DNA of 64,000 nucleotides, from contig CBDAPN010000029.1 of NCBI GenBank assembly GCA_965198415.1, forward strand, positions 496,001-560,000, written 5' to 3'. How positions within the stretch are numbered: the stretch's first letter is position 1; every line of letters begins with the position of its first letter. The notes below the pieces were generated by a model, which saw only the letters and a list, made by a program, of their open reading frames with translations, had not been told where the DNA came from and did no database searches. A program made the position numbers and the translations under genes. Origin of the DNA: Endozoicomonas sp965198415 (GTDB taxonomy: Bacteria; Pseudomonadota; Gammaproteobacteria; Pseudomonadales; Endozoicomonadaceae). Below are positions 29,739 through 39,458 of the stretch, in pieces.

Positions 29739-32348
29739 CTAAACACCAACAGACCTTCCGGTTGCAATCCTTCCATCGGCCCCGATAATCAAATTAATCT
29801 GCTCAGATTTAACCGCACGAGTCACCAGTATGCGCAATAAGTACAGGCGCAGGCTTTGTAACAAACTGAGGACGGAAAACTCAGTAGTCTCCAATTCAAA
29901 CTCACAGGGGCGCCCAATCTCCTTTACTTGGAGAGTGAGCGGCTGACTGCCAAGCAACAAACGTAGCAACCTGCGCACCAACTTGGATGAATACAGTGCC
30001 TCCACGATATCGCCGGGTCTGACTGTCATTTCTGAAGCGATGGGTTTTACTTTAGGGTCAACCTGGCCCAGTGGGTCTGACTCCGCCTCCAGATTGCCAC
30101 ACCACGATAGAGAGTCATCCTCCGAAATTACGCTGGACTGCACACCAACCTGAGGGACTTTCAAACCCGACTCAAGGGCATAGTTCGAATTTGACTGGTC
30201 AATTTCAAAGAACAACTTCAAATTATCAACCAACGACTGACAGTATTCCTCCGATTCTCCAAACCCCTGCATAAACATGGCCTTTAAATTCTCTTCCCAA
30301 TGTTTCGAGCTATCGGGGACGAATGATTCAACACTGCATTGCGGGTCTGGCTTTCTGTAATTAAAATCTGAAAATCTAAATTTATAGACATCAGAATTAT
30401 CCCAATTATTATTTTTTTTATCCAGCACACTTTTATCATTAAAAAACTGATCCGCTAACCCTTTAATATCATGCCATGAGTAAGGCAAGTCTGCCCGGAA
30501 GAACTCCTTAAAGAAATGAGCGTGTGGTTTACCAATTTCTATGGTTCCTGCGGGTAACTGAAACCTTTGATTCAAAATGGTTTTGCCATCTTTAATAAGG
30601 TCCAGAGAAAACCTCAGTGCTTCACAATCAATGTACAATTTGCCATCTTGCTGCTTAGGTGTTGGAGACACTACGGCCTGAATTTTGTGAATTTTTATTG
30701 CGTCTTTATCTCCAACCGGAATAGTTAACGGTTTTTGTGAAAGGTTAATAGAAGCGGTTGTTTCATCAGTGTCTTTCTTGGCCCGAAGCTGAAAAAGAAA
30801 ACTGAAAAAATTATACAAACTATTGTAAACAAACGACTCCATAGCGCCTTTACTGAGCACATTCACATCCACAACCTTTTGTTCCGTTTGTGCTTTTTTT
30901 ACTGCATCACTATTGAGAATTGACTGCAGTACTGATTCTGTAGCTGCTATAACCTGATCAATACTTGATGCAATCGAGCTCTTGCTTTTTTCTGCCTGCA
31001 GAACACGCTTCATATACTGAAGTTCGTCCAGAACTGAATGATTCAATTGTTGAATGTTCTTATTATATTCGGCTTCAATTTCAGTAACCCCGCGCATCCC
31101 TTGCACCAAGTTGCTGAAGACACGGGAGAATACAGGTAAAAATTGTTTGACGGCTTCTCTTGCTGACCCTTGGTTCGGATTTCTGATATCAGGACGCTCT
31201 GAAATACTATGAATAGTCAGATCAAAAGCTGAAAATAGCTTTTGATCTAACTTATTGGCTGGTTTATTCGCTGGTTTATTGGCTGATTTATTGACTGATT
31301 TATTGGCTGATTTATTCGCTGATTTATCACCACCTAAAAGCTTTTTTACAGTTTCTGCCAACTCGTTTGCTGCATTTTTGAGGTTAGTGGGTGGAAATAA
31401 GGAAGATGTCAGTAGTTGATGAAATGCTTTACCAAGAGGCTGCTTCAGCGTGAGGGTACAATCAATTTTGAAGCTGCAGGCTTCAGACTGCCCCTGACTT
31501 GCCACAGAAATATTTCCGTAAAACTCAGGTATTTTTATAACAAGGTTACCATGGGCATCCAACTGTATTTTTTCAATGACCATCTTGGCATTGAACAGCT
31601 TGTAGGCAGTATCACTGTCATCTTCAAAAGGAAAGTCTTCAATTGGTAGAATAAATGCTACGCCATCATTGGTAGCAAGGCGTTTTACAATATTTCTGAG
31701 TGTAAAAATAGCGCTGGTAATAAACTTGGATATATCTTCGAACAGTTTGTTTTTTCTGGCAAACTTCTCATTTAATTCTAAATAAACTCTTTCCTTAGCC
31801 AAATCACAACTGTTTTTGAATTCTCCTTGGCGCTCTGTCCACCTATTTTTAGCAGCAGCAATTAATTTATTAACATAATCATGCAGTTGTTTTTTTTGCC
31901 CAGCTGCACAGAACCCACGAACCTTGCTCTCGAATTTTTGTTTATTTAAGACTTCTCCCGGATGAAAAGACGCCTTCGTTAACTTGTTTATGGTCGCCTG
32001 ATTCAACTCTATGCTGTTATCAACATACTCTTTCAGAACGGAGGACAAACTTGTGCGTGCAAACTCCTTGATTCCCTTAGAGCCAAAAGATTCTTCAACT
32101 TTCTGAACCGTAATTCCTCGCTGTGCAAGCGTACTTCGCTTTGGTAAAACCTCTTTGTGGGTCTTTAGCTGATTTGCCGAGTCTTCATAGACCGACACTC
32201 TACAACCATTCAATTGACCGCATTTATTCTCTGGAACAATATCACTATCTTTCGCCGGAACATTGCCGCAGTTATTCACTGCAGCGTTGCTACCCCGCTC
32301 AAGCGGGCTGTTAGAATATGCTGTGCGGGCTGCGACGTTAATAGCCAT
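29739..32348 (-). CDS. large unrecognised protein with internal modules and an XANK repeat linker
   Basis: 869 residues, ATG at 32348 with AGGAG six bases upstream. I do not recognise the family. There is no signal peptide or TM segment. The N-terminal ~215 residues look alpha-helical and Lys/Asn/Gln-rich. Two similar-looking units, about 205-318 and 505-617, each have a helical lead-in, then a beta-rich stretch with an LPI/IPVGD start and FHQLL- or FFKEFF-type end. Between them lies a tandem repeat (S/P-A-N-K, six to seven units, residues 343-366) coded by 12-bp DNA units. Base composition is AT-rich compared with yebG and rapA on either side, suggesting acquisition. A secreted or host-directed effector is possible but unproven. 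Confidence 0.75.
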   Translation of the reverse strand: MAINVAARTAYSNSPLERGSNAAVNNCGNVPAKDSDIVPENKCGQLNGCRVSVYEDSANQLKTHKEVLPKRSTLAQRGITVQKVEESFGSKGIKEFARTSLSSVLKEYVDNSIELNQATINKLTKASFHPGEVLNKQKFESKVRGFCAAGQKKQLHDYVNKLIAAAKNRWTERQGEFKNSCDLAKERVYLELNEKFARKNKLFEDISKFITSAIFTLRNIVKRLATNDGVAFILPIEDFPFEDDSDTAYKLFNAKMVIEKIQLDAHGNLVIKIPEFYGNISVASQGQSEACSFKIDCTLTLKQPLGKAFHQLLTSSLFPPTNLKNAANELAETVKKLLGGDKSANKSANKSVNKSANKPANKPANKLDQKLFSAFDLTIHSISERPDIRNPNQGSAREAVKQFLPVFSRVFSNLVQGMRGVTEIEAEYNKNIQQLNHSVLDELQYMKRVLQAEKSKSSIASSIDQVIAATESVLQSILNSDAVKKAQTEQKVVDVNVLSKGAMESFVYNSLYNFFSFLFQLRAKKDTDETTASINLSQKPLTIPVGDKDAIKIHKIQAVVSPTPKQQDGKLYIDCEALRFSLDLIKDGKTILNQRFQLPAGTIEIGKPHAHFFKEFFRADLPYSWHDIKGLADQFFNDKSVLDKKNNNWDNSDVYKFRFSDFNYRKPDPQCSVESFVPDSSKHWEENLKAMFMQGFGESEEYCQSLVDNLKLFFEIDQSNSNYALESGLKVPQVGVQSSVISEDDSLSWCGNLEAESDPLGQVDPKVKPIASEMTVRPGDIVEALYSSKLVRRLLRLLLGSQPLTLQVKEIGRPCEFELETTEFSVLSLLQSLRLYLLRILVTRAVKSEQINLIIGADGRIATGRSVGV
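31219..31248. repeat. perfect 12-bp inverted repeat inside the large orphan gene
   Basis: AGATCAAAAGCT (31219-31230) and AGCTTTTGATCT (31237-31248) are exact inverted copies around a 6-nt loop. It lies immediately beside the 12-bp tandem repeat and codes for ordinary residues (QKLFSAFDL). It could form a hairpin in the mRNA or promote slippage. Confidence 0.7.
31252..31323. repeat. 12-bp tandem repeat, six units
   Basis: Six adjacent units of TTATT(G/C)(G/A)CTG(G/A)T encode (S/P)(A/V)NK on the minus strand. The period is a multiple of three, so changes in copy number would keep the frame and change only linker length. Confidence 0.9.
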
Positions 32349-33139
32349 AAAACTCCTATTATTATTTACATTAAAATTTATTTAAAATCATAACATTACA
32401 CTGATAACGCACAAGACCGGAAGATCACAGCCAACGACTGAAAGCAACAGGACAAAAAGGGCGCGAAATTAATCGTGTACTTGATATCAATTAGCACAAT
32501 TTGAATCGACAATTAATTGTAGTCCATAAAACCCAATCGGTTAGAATAATTTCTACACATAGTCCAATCTTTGCCGAATTATGGCGGTCACCAACGCACT
32601 TTGAGTTTCACCTGTGCATGGCATTACTCACTTGACCGCCACTCTAAACGACCAACAGCAAGCAACTTTTACCAGAAGGCTGTTTACCGGTTTCGCCGTT
32701 AAGCCTCGCTTTTATGTGCTTTCGGTGCGATAGGGCGGGGAGAGTCAGAAATAGACCCAGCCTCCTCCTGCGGGCGCTATTCTTGGTGAGCACCTTGTCG
32801 CTCACCCGCTCGTAACGTAGATCATGGTGAGTTTCGATCATTCCCGTAGTGCATTTTTTGCGAATTCCGCTAATATAGCGCGCTTTTTTTGCATATCCAT
32901 CACAATCTTTCGTTAAAATAGAGCGCCTTGAGAGCGCCGAAGTATGTGATTGGAATGACAGAAACGGCAGAATCACTCCTATTGAGCGATTCATCAGAAG
33001 ACAGCCTCTTGGCGGGGAAAACAAGATAACACCGAATTCCCCTCCCGGTAGTGCTCACTGTGTACTATTTTAAATCCAGCCTGCAGCGGTGTGTCAGCAC
33101 GCCTGCAGGCTGTCAGTCAGGCAAGGTTAGTAGTTAAAC
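32349..33139. other. intergenic region with one dispersed-repeat copy
   Basis: 791 bp between two divergently transcribed genes. The first part (32349-32640) is AT-rich and probably holds the promoter of the large orphan gene. At 32711-32740 the sequence TTTATGTGCTTTCGGTGCGATAGGGCGG is a diverged copy of the repeat found at 14401 and 50761 (split here only by my spelling). A minus-strand open frame across 32644-33024 has an Arg/Ser-rich composition without any family resemblance and I do not call it. The rapA promoter should lie near its end. Confidence 0.5.
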
Positions 33140-35992
33140 ATGACGAGTTTCGTTTCCGGGCAACGCTGGATCAGTGATACTGAGACCGAACAGGGGTTGG
33201 GTACCGTCCTTACTTTTGACAGTCGTATGGTCACCCTGCTCTTCCCTGCTACCGGGGAAACCCGGCTTTACTCAGTAAATAACTGCCCACTGACCCGTGT
33301 TGAGTTCAACCCCGGTGACCGGGTGGAAAGCCACGAAGGCTGGGCAATGCTAGTGACAGAGGTAATTAACAAAAATGACCTACTCACTTACACCGGCACT
33401 CTTGCTGATGGCGAAATCCGACAACTGCCTGAAGCCGAGCTGGGCAACCATATCCGTTTTAATAAACCTCAAGATCGCATATTAGCCGGTCAGATTGACC
33501 AAAACAGCAATTTCACCCTGCGTTATAAAACGCTGCAGTACAACTACAACCTGAGAAAATCCCCCGTGCGCGGCCTGATTGGCCCACGAACCAGCTTGAT
33601 TCCACACCAGCTGCACATTGCCCGTGAGGTCTCCGAGCGCCACGCACCACGGGTTATGCTGGCCGATGAAGTCGGCATGGGCAAAACCATTGAAGCCGGT
33701 CTAATTTTGCATCAACAACTGATTACCGGGCGCGCCAGCCGTGTATTGATTCTGCTGCCGGAAAGCCTGGTACACCAATGGTTGGTGGAAATGCTACGGC
33801 GCTTTAACCTGCGCTTTAGCGTGTTTGATGAAGAGCGCTGTCGCCAATCAGCGGAGGAAAACCCGTTTAACACCGAGCAGTTGATTATCTGCAGCATCGA
33901 CTTTCTGTGCCATGATGACGCCCGTCGCCAACAGGCCACCGAAGCCGATTTTGACCTGCTAATTGTCGATGAAGCCCACCACCTGATCTGGTCCGAAGAA
34001 GACACCAACCCGCAATACCGCTGCGTTGAGGCGCTGGCCGGACAAATCCCCGGCCTGTTATTGCTGACCGCAACCCCGGAGCAAATGGGCGTCACCAGCC
34101 ACTTTGCCCATTTGCGCTTGTTAGACCCCGACCGTTTTCACGACCTGGCCACCTTTGCCGCCGAAGAGAACCGCTACGAACCCGTGGCTGCTGCGGTACA
34201 GCATCTCCTGAGCAGTGAGACACTGCCCCCCGAAGCAAAAGCGCACCTCATCGGCTTTCTTGGCGACGACAGCCGCGCCCTGATTGATGCGCTAGAGCAA
34301 GGCGACACTCAGGCCCGAAACCAGCTATTACGCCGCCTGCTGGACCGCCACGGCACCGGCCGCGTAATGTTTCGCAACACCCGCGCCGCGGTTGGGGGGT
34401 TTTCTGGCCGCGTGGTGCAAGGCTACCCACAACCATTGCCAGAGCTGTATCAGATCGCCTTGGAAGAAGAGAGTAACTACCGTCACAACCTTTACCCGGA
34501 GCTGGCCTATCAGGCACAGATTCAAGTGGAGGATATGGACCCGTGGTGGAAAGTTGACCCTCGGGTGGACTGGCTGATTAACCTGCTAAAACTACTGCGT
34601 AAACAAAAAGTGCTGGTCATCTGCGCCAACGCCAATACAGCTTTGGATCTGGAAAATGCGCTGCGTATTCTTTCTGGCATGCAAGCGGCGGTGTTCCATG
34701 AAAACATGAGCATCATTGAGCGCGACCGTGCCGCCGCTTTCTTTGCCGAAGAAGAACACGGTGCTCAGTTGCTGGTCTGCTCCGAAATTGGCAGTGAAGG
34801 GCGCAATTTCCAGTTTGCCCACCATCTGGTGCTGTTTGACCTACCGGAACATCCCGACCTACTGGAGCAGCGCATCGGCCGGCTGGATCGTATTGGCCAA
34901 AGCGAAACCATCAAGATCCACGTCCCCTACCTACTCAACTGTGGTCAGGAAGTGCTGTTTCACTGGTTTGACCAAGGCCTGAACGCCTTTGCCGACACCT
35001 GCCCGGCGGGCAGTATGGTGCAAATGCAGCTGGGTGAATCGCTGCAACCCTTTTTGCAACCGCTCAGCGATGTCTCTGCCATGGCGCCATTGCTAAAGCA
35101 GGGCGCGGCACTTAACCAGCAGCAGATGGAGCATCTGCACAACGGCAGAGACCGCCTATTGGAGTTAAACTCCCGCGGCCTGATCTCCAACGAAGAAATG
35201 ATCAACGACATCGAAGAACAAGAGCAGCCACGGCAACTCAAACGCTTTATGGAAAAGCTCTTTGAAGGCTTTGGTGTTGAGAGTGAGGATTACTCCAAAC
35301 ATTGTCTGGTGGTTCGCCCCGGCAACCACATGGTCACCGCTTTTCCCGGTATTTTAGAAGATGGCATGACGGTCACTTTTGACCGGGAAATGGCACTGTC
35401 CAGAGAAGACATGCACTTTTTGACCTGGGAGCACCCCATTGTCAGCGAAGGCATGGACATGGTGCTAACCAGCGACCTTGGCAACACCTCGGTGGCACTA
35501 CTAAAAAACAAAGCGCTCAAACCCGGCACTATGCTACTAGAAGCAATTTACGTGGTGGAAACCAGTGCCGATCGCACCCTGCAGCTCGATCGTTATCTGC
35601 CAGCGACACCGATCCGCTGCCTGATCGACCCCGGCATGAATGACCTCTCTGAAAAAGTGGCCTTCGACAAACTCAATGCACAACTGCAACCCCTAAAACG
35701 TGGCGTGGCTAAAAAGCTGGTAAAAGCGCAGCGAGCGCCGTTTTTATCGATGCTGGAAAAAGCTGAAAATTGTGCCAAAGACCGGGTTTTGCCGGTGGTC
35801 AACGAGGCCTGTCAAACCTTGCTTTCGGACGTAACCGAAGAGATTAAACGGCTAGCGGCGTTAAAAGCGGTAAACCCAAACGTCCGCGATGAAGAGATTG
35901 AATACCTGAAAAATCGCGCCGGACAGGGCTATCAATCCCTGCAAAAAGCGGTGTTACGTTTGGATGCCCTGCGAATAATGATTGCTGGCTAG
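33140..35992 (+). CDS. rapA: RNA polymerase-associated ATPase RapA (HepA)
   Basis: 950 residues, close to E. coli RapA (968). The N-terminal Tudor-like domains (GQRWISDTETEQGLGTV) bind RNA polymerase. The Swi2/Snf2 ATPase has Walker A ADEVGMGKTIEAG near residues 175-187, the DEAH box VDEAHH near 278-283, TATPEQMG, and the second lobe motifs SEIGSEGRNFQ and EQRIGRLDRIGQ. The C-terminal RapA-specific domain is present to the end. It recycles stalled core RNA polymerase. Single gene, convergent with the acyltransferase downstream. Confidence 0.97.
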   Translation: MTSFVSGQRWISDTETEQGLGTVLTFDSRMVTLLFPATGETRLYSVNNCPLTRVEFNPGDRVESHEGWAMLVTEVINKNDLLTYTGTLADGEIRQLPEAELGNHIRFNKPQDRILAGQIDQNSNFTLRYKTLQYNYNLRKSPVRGLIGPRTSLIPHQLHIAREVSERHAPRVMLADEVGMGKTIEAGLILHQQLITGRASRVLILLPESLVHQWLVEMLRRFNLRFSVFDEERCRQSAEENPFNTEQLIICSIDFLCHDDARRQQATEADFDLLIVDEAHHLIWSEEDTNPQYRCVEALAGQIPGLLLLTATPEQMGVTSHFAHLRLLDPDRFHDLATFAAEENRYEPVAAAVQHLLSSETLPPEAKAHLIGFLGDDSRALIDALEQGDTQARNQLLRRLLDRHGTGRVMFRNTRAAVGGFSGRVVQGYPQPLPELYQIALEEESNYRHNLYPELAYQAQIQVEDMDPWWKVDPRVDWLINLLKLLRKQKVLVICANANTALDLENALRILSGMQAAVFHENMSIIERDRAAAFFAEEEHGAQLLVCSEIGSEGRNFQFAHHLVLFDLPEHPDLLEQRIGRLDRIGQSETIKIHVPYLLNCGQEVLFHWFDQGLNAFADTCPAGSMVQMQLGESLQPFLQPLSDVSAMAPLLKQGAALNQQQMEHLHNGRDRLLELNSRGLISNEEMINDIEEQEQPRQLKRFMEKLFEGFGVESEDYSKHCLVVRPGNHMVTAFPGILEDGMTVTFDREMALSREDMHFLTWEHPIVSEGMDMVLTSDLGNTSVALLKNKALKPGTMLLEAIYVVETSADRTLQLDRYLPATPIRCLIDPGMNDLSEKVAFDKLNAQLQPLKRGVAKKLVKAQRAPFLSMLEKAENCAKDRVLPVVNEACQTLLSDVTEEIKRLAALKAVNPNVRDEEIEYLKNRAGQGYQSLQKAVLRLDALRIMIAG

Positions 35993-36002
35993 GCGACCGT
36001 TC

Positions 36003-36048
36003 GGGAATAGCGCCCGTAGCGAGACAGCAACAGGGCGGCCTATTCCCG
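36003..36048. repeat. REP-like imperfect palindrome between convergent genes
   Basis: CGGGAATAG (36003-36011) pairs with CTATTCCCG (36040-36048), with an additional GC-rich inner pairing (GCGCCC with GGGCGG). It sits between the rapA and lpxL ends and may act as a shared transcription or mRNA-end barrier. Confidence 0.4.
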
Positions 36049-36084
36049 GCAACACTCAAAATCATGCCGTTTGAGCTCGGCAAT

Positions 36085-37044
36085 CTAATCACGATAAAAA
36101 TCAGCCTCTCCCTCTGGCCGGTTTTTAAAACGACGATGTAACCACATATAATTCGCTGGCTGCTCAAGAATACACTGCTCAATGAACCGATTGATGGTCA
36201 GCGCATCCTGATACGCATCACCGGACGGTATTTCGTCCATGGCCGGAAACAGACGCACTTCATAGCCATCCTCTAGCCGGGTAACAACCATAGGTACCAC
36301 CTTCGCCCGACCCGCTTTGGCCAGACGCGAAGTGCTGGTAATGGTGGCGGCGGGAATGCCAAAGAACGGCACAAACAGACCGTTATGAATACCGTAGTCC
36401 TGATCTGGTGAGTACCATACCGTCCGCCCGGACTTGAGCGAACGTAACATGCCCCGCACATCCCTGCGCCGCAACAGCTGACTGCCCGGATCAAACCGAT
36501 GCCTTAAACGACGTTGAACGTATTCAAACACCGCATTACCATGTTCACGGTAAGTCGCATCAACACTGTGGCGCTGGGTAATCAATCGTCCCGCCAGCTC
36601 AATGGTGGTGAAATGCATAACCATCAACAGTGTGCCGTCATCAGAATCAAGGTGTTCAAGCCCTTTATAAGTGACCCTGCGCTCCAACCTTTTTTTTGGC
36701 CACCACCAAGCCAGAGTCACTTCCATAATGCCAATACCCACCGACTCAAAATTCTGCTTGAGCAGTGTTTCTCGTGCCGCAGAGTCGAGTTTGGGGAAAC
36801 ATTTTTCCAAATTGATCCGGGCAACATGAACCCGTTCACGAGCAACGCAGTAACTGATGCGCCCAAGCAGGCGACCGAGCTGCACCAGCCAGCGGTAAGG
36901 AAGCAAGGAAGGAATCACGGTTAAGCCAATGCCCAGCCACGTTAGCCAATACTTAGGATGCAGGTAGGCGCGATGGAAAACATCCTCCTCCCGGGCATCA
37001 CCATCTTTACGGGCATCGCCGTTTATATCGGAATTTTGCAACAT
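36085..37044 (-). CDS. lpxL: lipid A biosynthesis acyltransferase, LpxL/LpxM family
   Basis: 319 residues. A membrane-anchoring helix (LTWLGIGLTVIPSLL) is at about 33-50. The HX4E acyltransferase motif is HFTTIE at about 144-149. Further family blocks are SPDQDYG and the FVPFFGIPAATIT segment, plus NYMWLHRRFKNRP at the end. These enzymes add a secondary acyl chain to Kdo2-lipid IVA at the inner membrane. Lauroyl (LpxL) rather than myristoyl (LpxM) specificity is assumed from overall similarity and not certain. It is divergent from minC. Confidence 0.88.
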   Translation of the reverse strand: MLQNSDINGDARKDGDAREEDVFHRAYLHPKYWLTWLGIGLTVIPSLLPYRWLVQLGRLLGRISYCVARERVHVARINLEKCFPKLDSAARETLLKQNFESVGIGIMEVTLAWWWPKKRLERRVTYKGLEHLDSDDGTLLMVMHFTTIELAGRLITQRHSVDATYREHGNAVFEYVQRRLRHRFDPGSQLLRRRDVRGMLRSLKSGRTVWYSPDQDYGIHNGLFVPFFGIPAATITSTSRLAKAGRAKVVPMVVTRLEDGYEVRLFPAMDEIPSGDAYQDALTINRFIEQCILEQPANYMWLHRRFKNRPEGEADFYRD

Positions 37045-37164
37045 ATAGACTCATTCAAAACTTGTATCTGAACGTTGAGTTCTCTACGCTACACTCTGAT
37101 ATTTTAAAAGCTGACCAATTAATCTATTCATCTGCTTATCAGTTACTCATCAGAGTTGTACGTA

Positions 37165-37953
37165 ATGACACTTCAACTGCAAACCGGTACTGCTGCAGCA
37201 TTCAAGATGACAGGCGGTATTTATACGCTGACCACCCTTGAATTGCATTCAACGAATCCAGCGGATATTACCAGCCAGCTGGAGAAGATGACACGCAAGG
37301 CACCCAACTTTTTTCAGCAAACCCCGGTCATAATCGCCTTTGACCGTATCACTGCGAATCATACGCCCATTGACTTATATAAACTGCGCCACAGCCTGCA
37401 ACAATTTGGCCTAGTCTTAATCGCCGTACGTGGCGGTTTGGAGCAGCATAAACAAGACGCCATGATGGCGGGCATTCCCTGGCTTCCGGCACCAAAGCAA
37501 GCCAGCTGTGAGCCTGCGGACACCGTCGAAGGCAGTGAAACGAATGTTGTTATCATGCAGAAGTCCCGTTCCGGCAGTAGCCTGACTTCTGAGGCTACAA
37601 GCCAGGCTAATAAGCCTGCTGTGCAAAAAACGACAATAATTGAACAACCCGTTCGCTCCGGGCAGCAAATTTACGCTCAGGGTGATCTGGTCATCACCAG
37701 CCCGGTCAGCTCCGGTGCAGAGCTGCTGGCCGGCGGTGATATACACGTCTATGGCCCTCTACGTGGTCGGGCTCTGGCCGGTATCAACGGCAATAAAGAG
37801 GCTCGTATTTTCTGCCTGCAGTTTGCCGCTGAACTGATTTCGATCAGTGGCCAATACAGAATACCATCAGCATCGGACGGCAATGCCTCACTCTGGGGAA
37901 ACAGCGTAATGGTTTCCCTCTCAGAGCAAAGCTTGCAGATAAAGAAACTTTAA
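37165..37953 (+). CDS. minC: septum site-determining protein MinC
   Basis: 262 residues from ATG 37165; a TTG at 37156 is in frame but less likely. The N-terminal domain (about 1-110) inhibits FtsZ assembly. The linker around 120-155 is Ser/Gln-rich, and the C-terminal beta-helix (RSGQQIYAQGDLVI, GAELLAGGDIHVYGPLRGRALAGI) dimerises and binds MinD. The ARIFCLQFAAELISI motif is family-typical. First gene of minC-minD-minE. Confidence 0.95.
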   Translation: MTLQLQTGTAAAFKMTGGIYTLTTLELHSTNPADITSQLEKMTRKAPNFFQQTPVIIAFDRITANHTPIDLYKLRHSLQQFGLVLIAVRGGLEQHKQDAMMAGIPWLPAPKQASCEPADTVEGSETNVVIMQKSRSGSSLTSEATSQANKPAVQKTTIIEQPVRSGQQIYAQGDLVITSPVSSGAELLAGGDIHVYGPLRGRALAGINGNKEARIFCLQFAAELISISGQYRIPSASDGNASLWGNSVMVSLSEQSLQIKKL

Positions 37954-38001
37954 GAAATACTGGACAACAGTTCAGTTCTATAATTATCACAGGATTTCAC
38001 C

Positions 38002-38817
38002 TTGGCACGTATTATAGTAGTTACTTCTGGTAAAGGTGGTGTCGGAAAAACCACAACCAGTGCTTCCCTTGCGACAGGACTGGCTCTTAAAGGTCATAGA
38101 ACAGCTGTTATTGATTTTGATGTCGGGCTGAGAAACCTTGATCTTTTACTAGGCTGTGAGCGCCGTGTGGTCTATGATTTTGTCAACGTTATTAACAACG
38201 AGGCCGAACTGCATCAGGCGCTAATCAAAGATAAGCGCATCGAAAATCTTTATATTTTGCCCGCTTCTCAGACCCGCGATAAAGACGCTCTGACCCATGA
38301 CGGGGTTGAAAAGGTACTCAACCAACTGGCCGAAGATTTTGAGTTCATTATTTGTGATTCTCCCGCCGGTATTGAACACGGTGCCCTGATGGCACTTTAC
38401 TTTGCCGATGAAGCCATTATCACTACAAACCCTGAAGTTTCTTCTGTACGCGACTCGGATCGTATATTGGGCATTTTACAAAGCAAATCACGCCGCGCTG
38501 TAGAAAATCGTGAGCCCGTTAAAGAACACCTGCTGGTCACCCGTTACGATCCTCAGCGGGTATCTCTGGGTGAAATGCTTAATATTGAAGACGTTGAAGA
38601 AATTCTTGCCATCCCACTGGTTGGCATTATTCCTGAATCTACCTCTGTATTAAAAGCCTCCAACCAAGGCGTCCCTGTCATCTGTAAAACCGAAAGTGAC
38701 GCCGGTCAGGCCTACTCTGATGTTGTGGAGCGCTTTTTGGGCGCAGAATTACCGCACCGTTTTGTAAAACCGACCAAGAAAGGGTTCCTGCAACGTATGT
38801 TTGGAGGGACGGGATGA
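38002..38817 (+). CDS. minD: septum site-determining ATPase MinD
   Basis: 271 residues from a TTG at 38002 with AGGA upstream (MARIIVVTSGKGGVGKTT). The deviant Walker A is SGKGGVGKTT, Walker B is FIICDSPAG near residue 113-121, and the amphipathic C-terminal membrane-targeting helix (KKGFLQRMFG) is present. MinD binds the membrane in its ATP form, recruits MinC and oscillates with MinE. The stop overlaps the minE start by 4 bp (ATGA). Confidence 0.98.
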   Translation: MARIIVVTSGKGGVGKTTTSASLATGLALKGHRTAVIDFDVGLRNLDLLLGCERRVVYDFVNVINNEAELHQALIKDKRIENLYILPASQTRDKDALTHDGVEKVLNQLAEDFEFIICDSPAGIEHGALMALYFADEAIITTNPEVSSVRDSDRILGILQSKSRRAVENREPVKEHLLVTRYDPQRVSLGEMLNIEDVEEILAIPLVGIIPESTSVLKASNQGVPVICKTESDAGQAYSDVVERFLGAELPHRFVKPTKKGFLQRMFGGTG

Positions 38818-39065
38818 GTCTGATGCAACTATTTCGCTCACGTAAAGAAGAAAACAGCGCCGAAATTGCCAAGGAAAGGCTGCGAATCATAGTCGCCCAT
38901 GAGCGCAGCAATCGCAGCGGGCAGGATTTTCTGCCAGCGATGAAACAGGACATTCTCCAAGTAGTGCAAAAATACATTGAAGTACATAAGGATAACATCG
39001 AGATCAAACTGGAGTCACAAAGTGGCTGCTCCATTCTTGAAGTCAATGTGCAGCTACCCAATTAA
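38814..39065 (+). CDS. minE: cell division topological specificity factor MinE
   Basis: 83 residues. The N-terminal MinD-activating and membrane segment (MSLMQLFRSRKEENSAEIAKERLRIIVAHER; here given in parts) is followed by the topological specificity domain ending IKLESQSGCSILEVNVQLP. It stimulates MinD ATPase and drives pole-to-pole oscillation. Last gene of the min operon, overlapping minD by 4 bp. Confidence 0.97.
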   Translation: MSLMQLFRSRKEENSAEIAKERLRIIVAHERSNRSGQDFLPAMKQDILQVVQKYIEVHKDNIEIKLESQSGCSILEVNVQLPN

Positions 39066-39458
39066 CGACCGTCATTCATAAACCCGTTGAACTGTTCAGA
39101 ACGCGGTTATTCAGCGTTTTTATCGTTGTATGATGACCAATCAGACAAACAGCTAAGCATTAAACTTCAGGGCATTATTTTTTTGACTGACCCTGTGACA
39201 TTTAACAAACACTTAAAAGCCGTATAGCAACACCATACTGCTTACTTACATAATTGACACAACACGTGTCACTACTAAACAGTTATTGCAGAACCGTTGT
39301 TTTAATTTAAACTCTGCTGCACTTTAAATACGCATTTTAAACGACACACAACCAACACTATTTGGTATCATGAGCAGCCTGCATTGACTTTGTGCAGTTG
39401 CTCTTTTTCAAATGCAAAAAAATCGCGACATCGATAATTTTCATCGCAAGGCTGCCCC
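39066..39458. other. intergenic region, no gene seen
   Basis: 393 bp of AT-rich sequence between minE and the aminopeptidase gene. No coding frame, tRNA or clear terminator is visible. It presumably carries the promoter of the aminopeptidase gene. Confidence 0.5.

Noticed and set aside
32644..33024. 126-codon minus-strand frame between the large orphan and rapA
   Set aside because: Arg/Ser-rich random-looking composition, crosses a dispersed repeat, no family resemblance or ribosome binding site.
36514..36924. 136-codon plus-strand frame opposite the acyltransferase gene
   Set aside because: Antisense shadow of a well-conserved gene.
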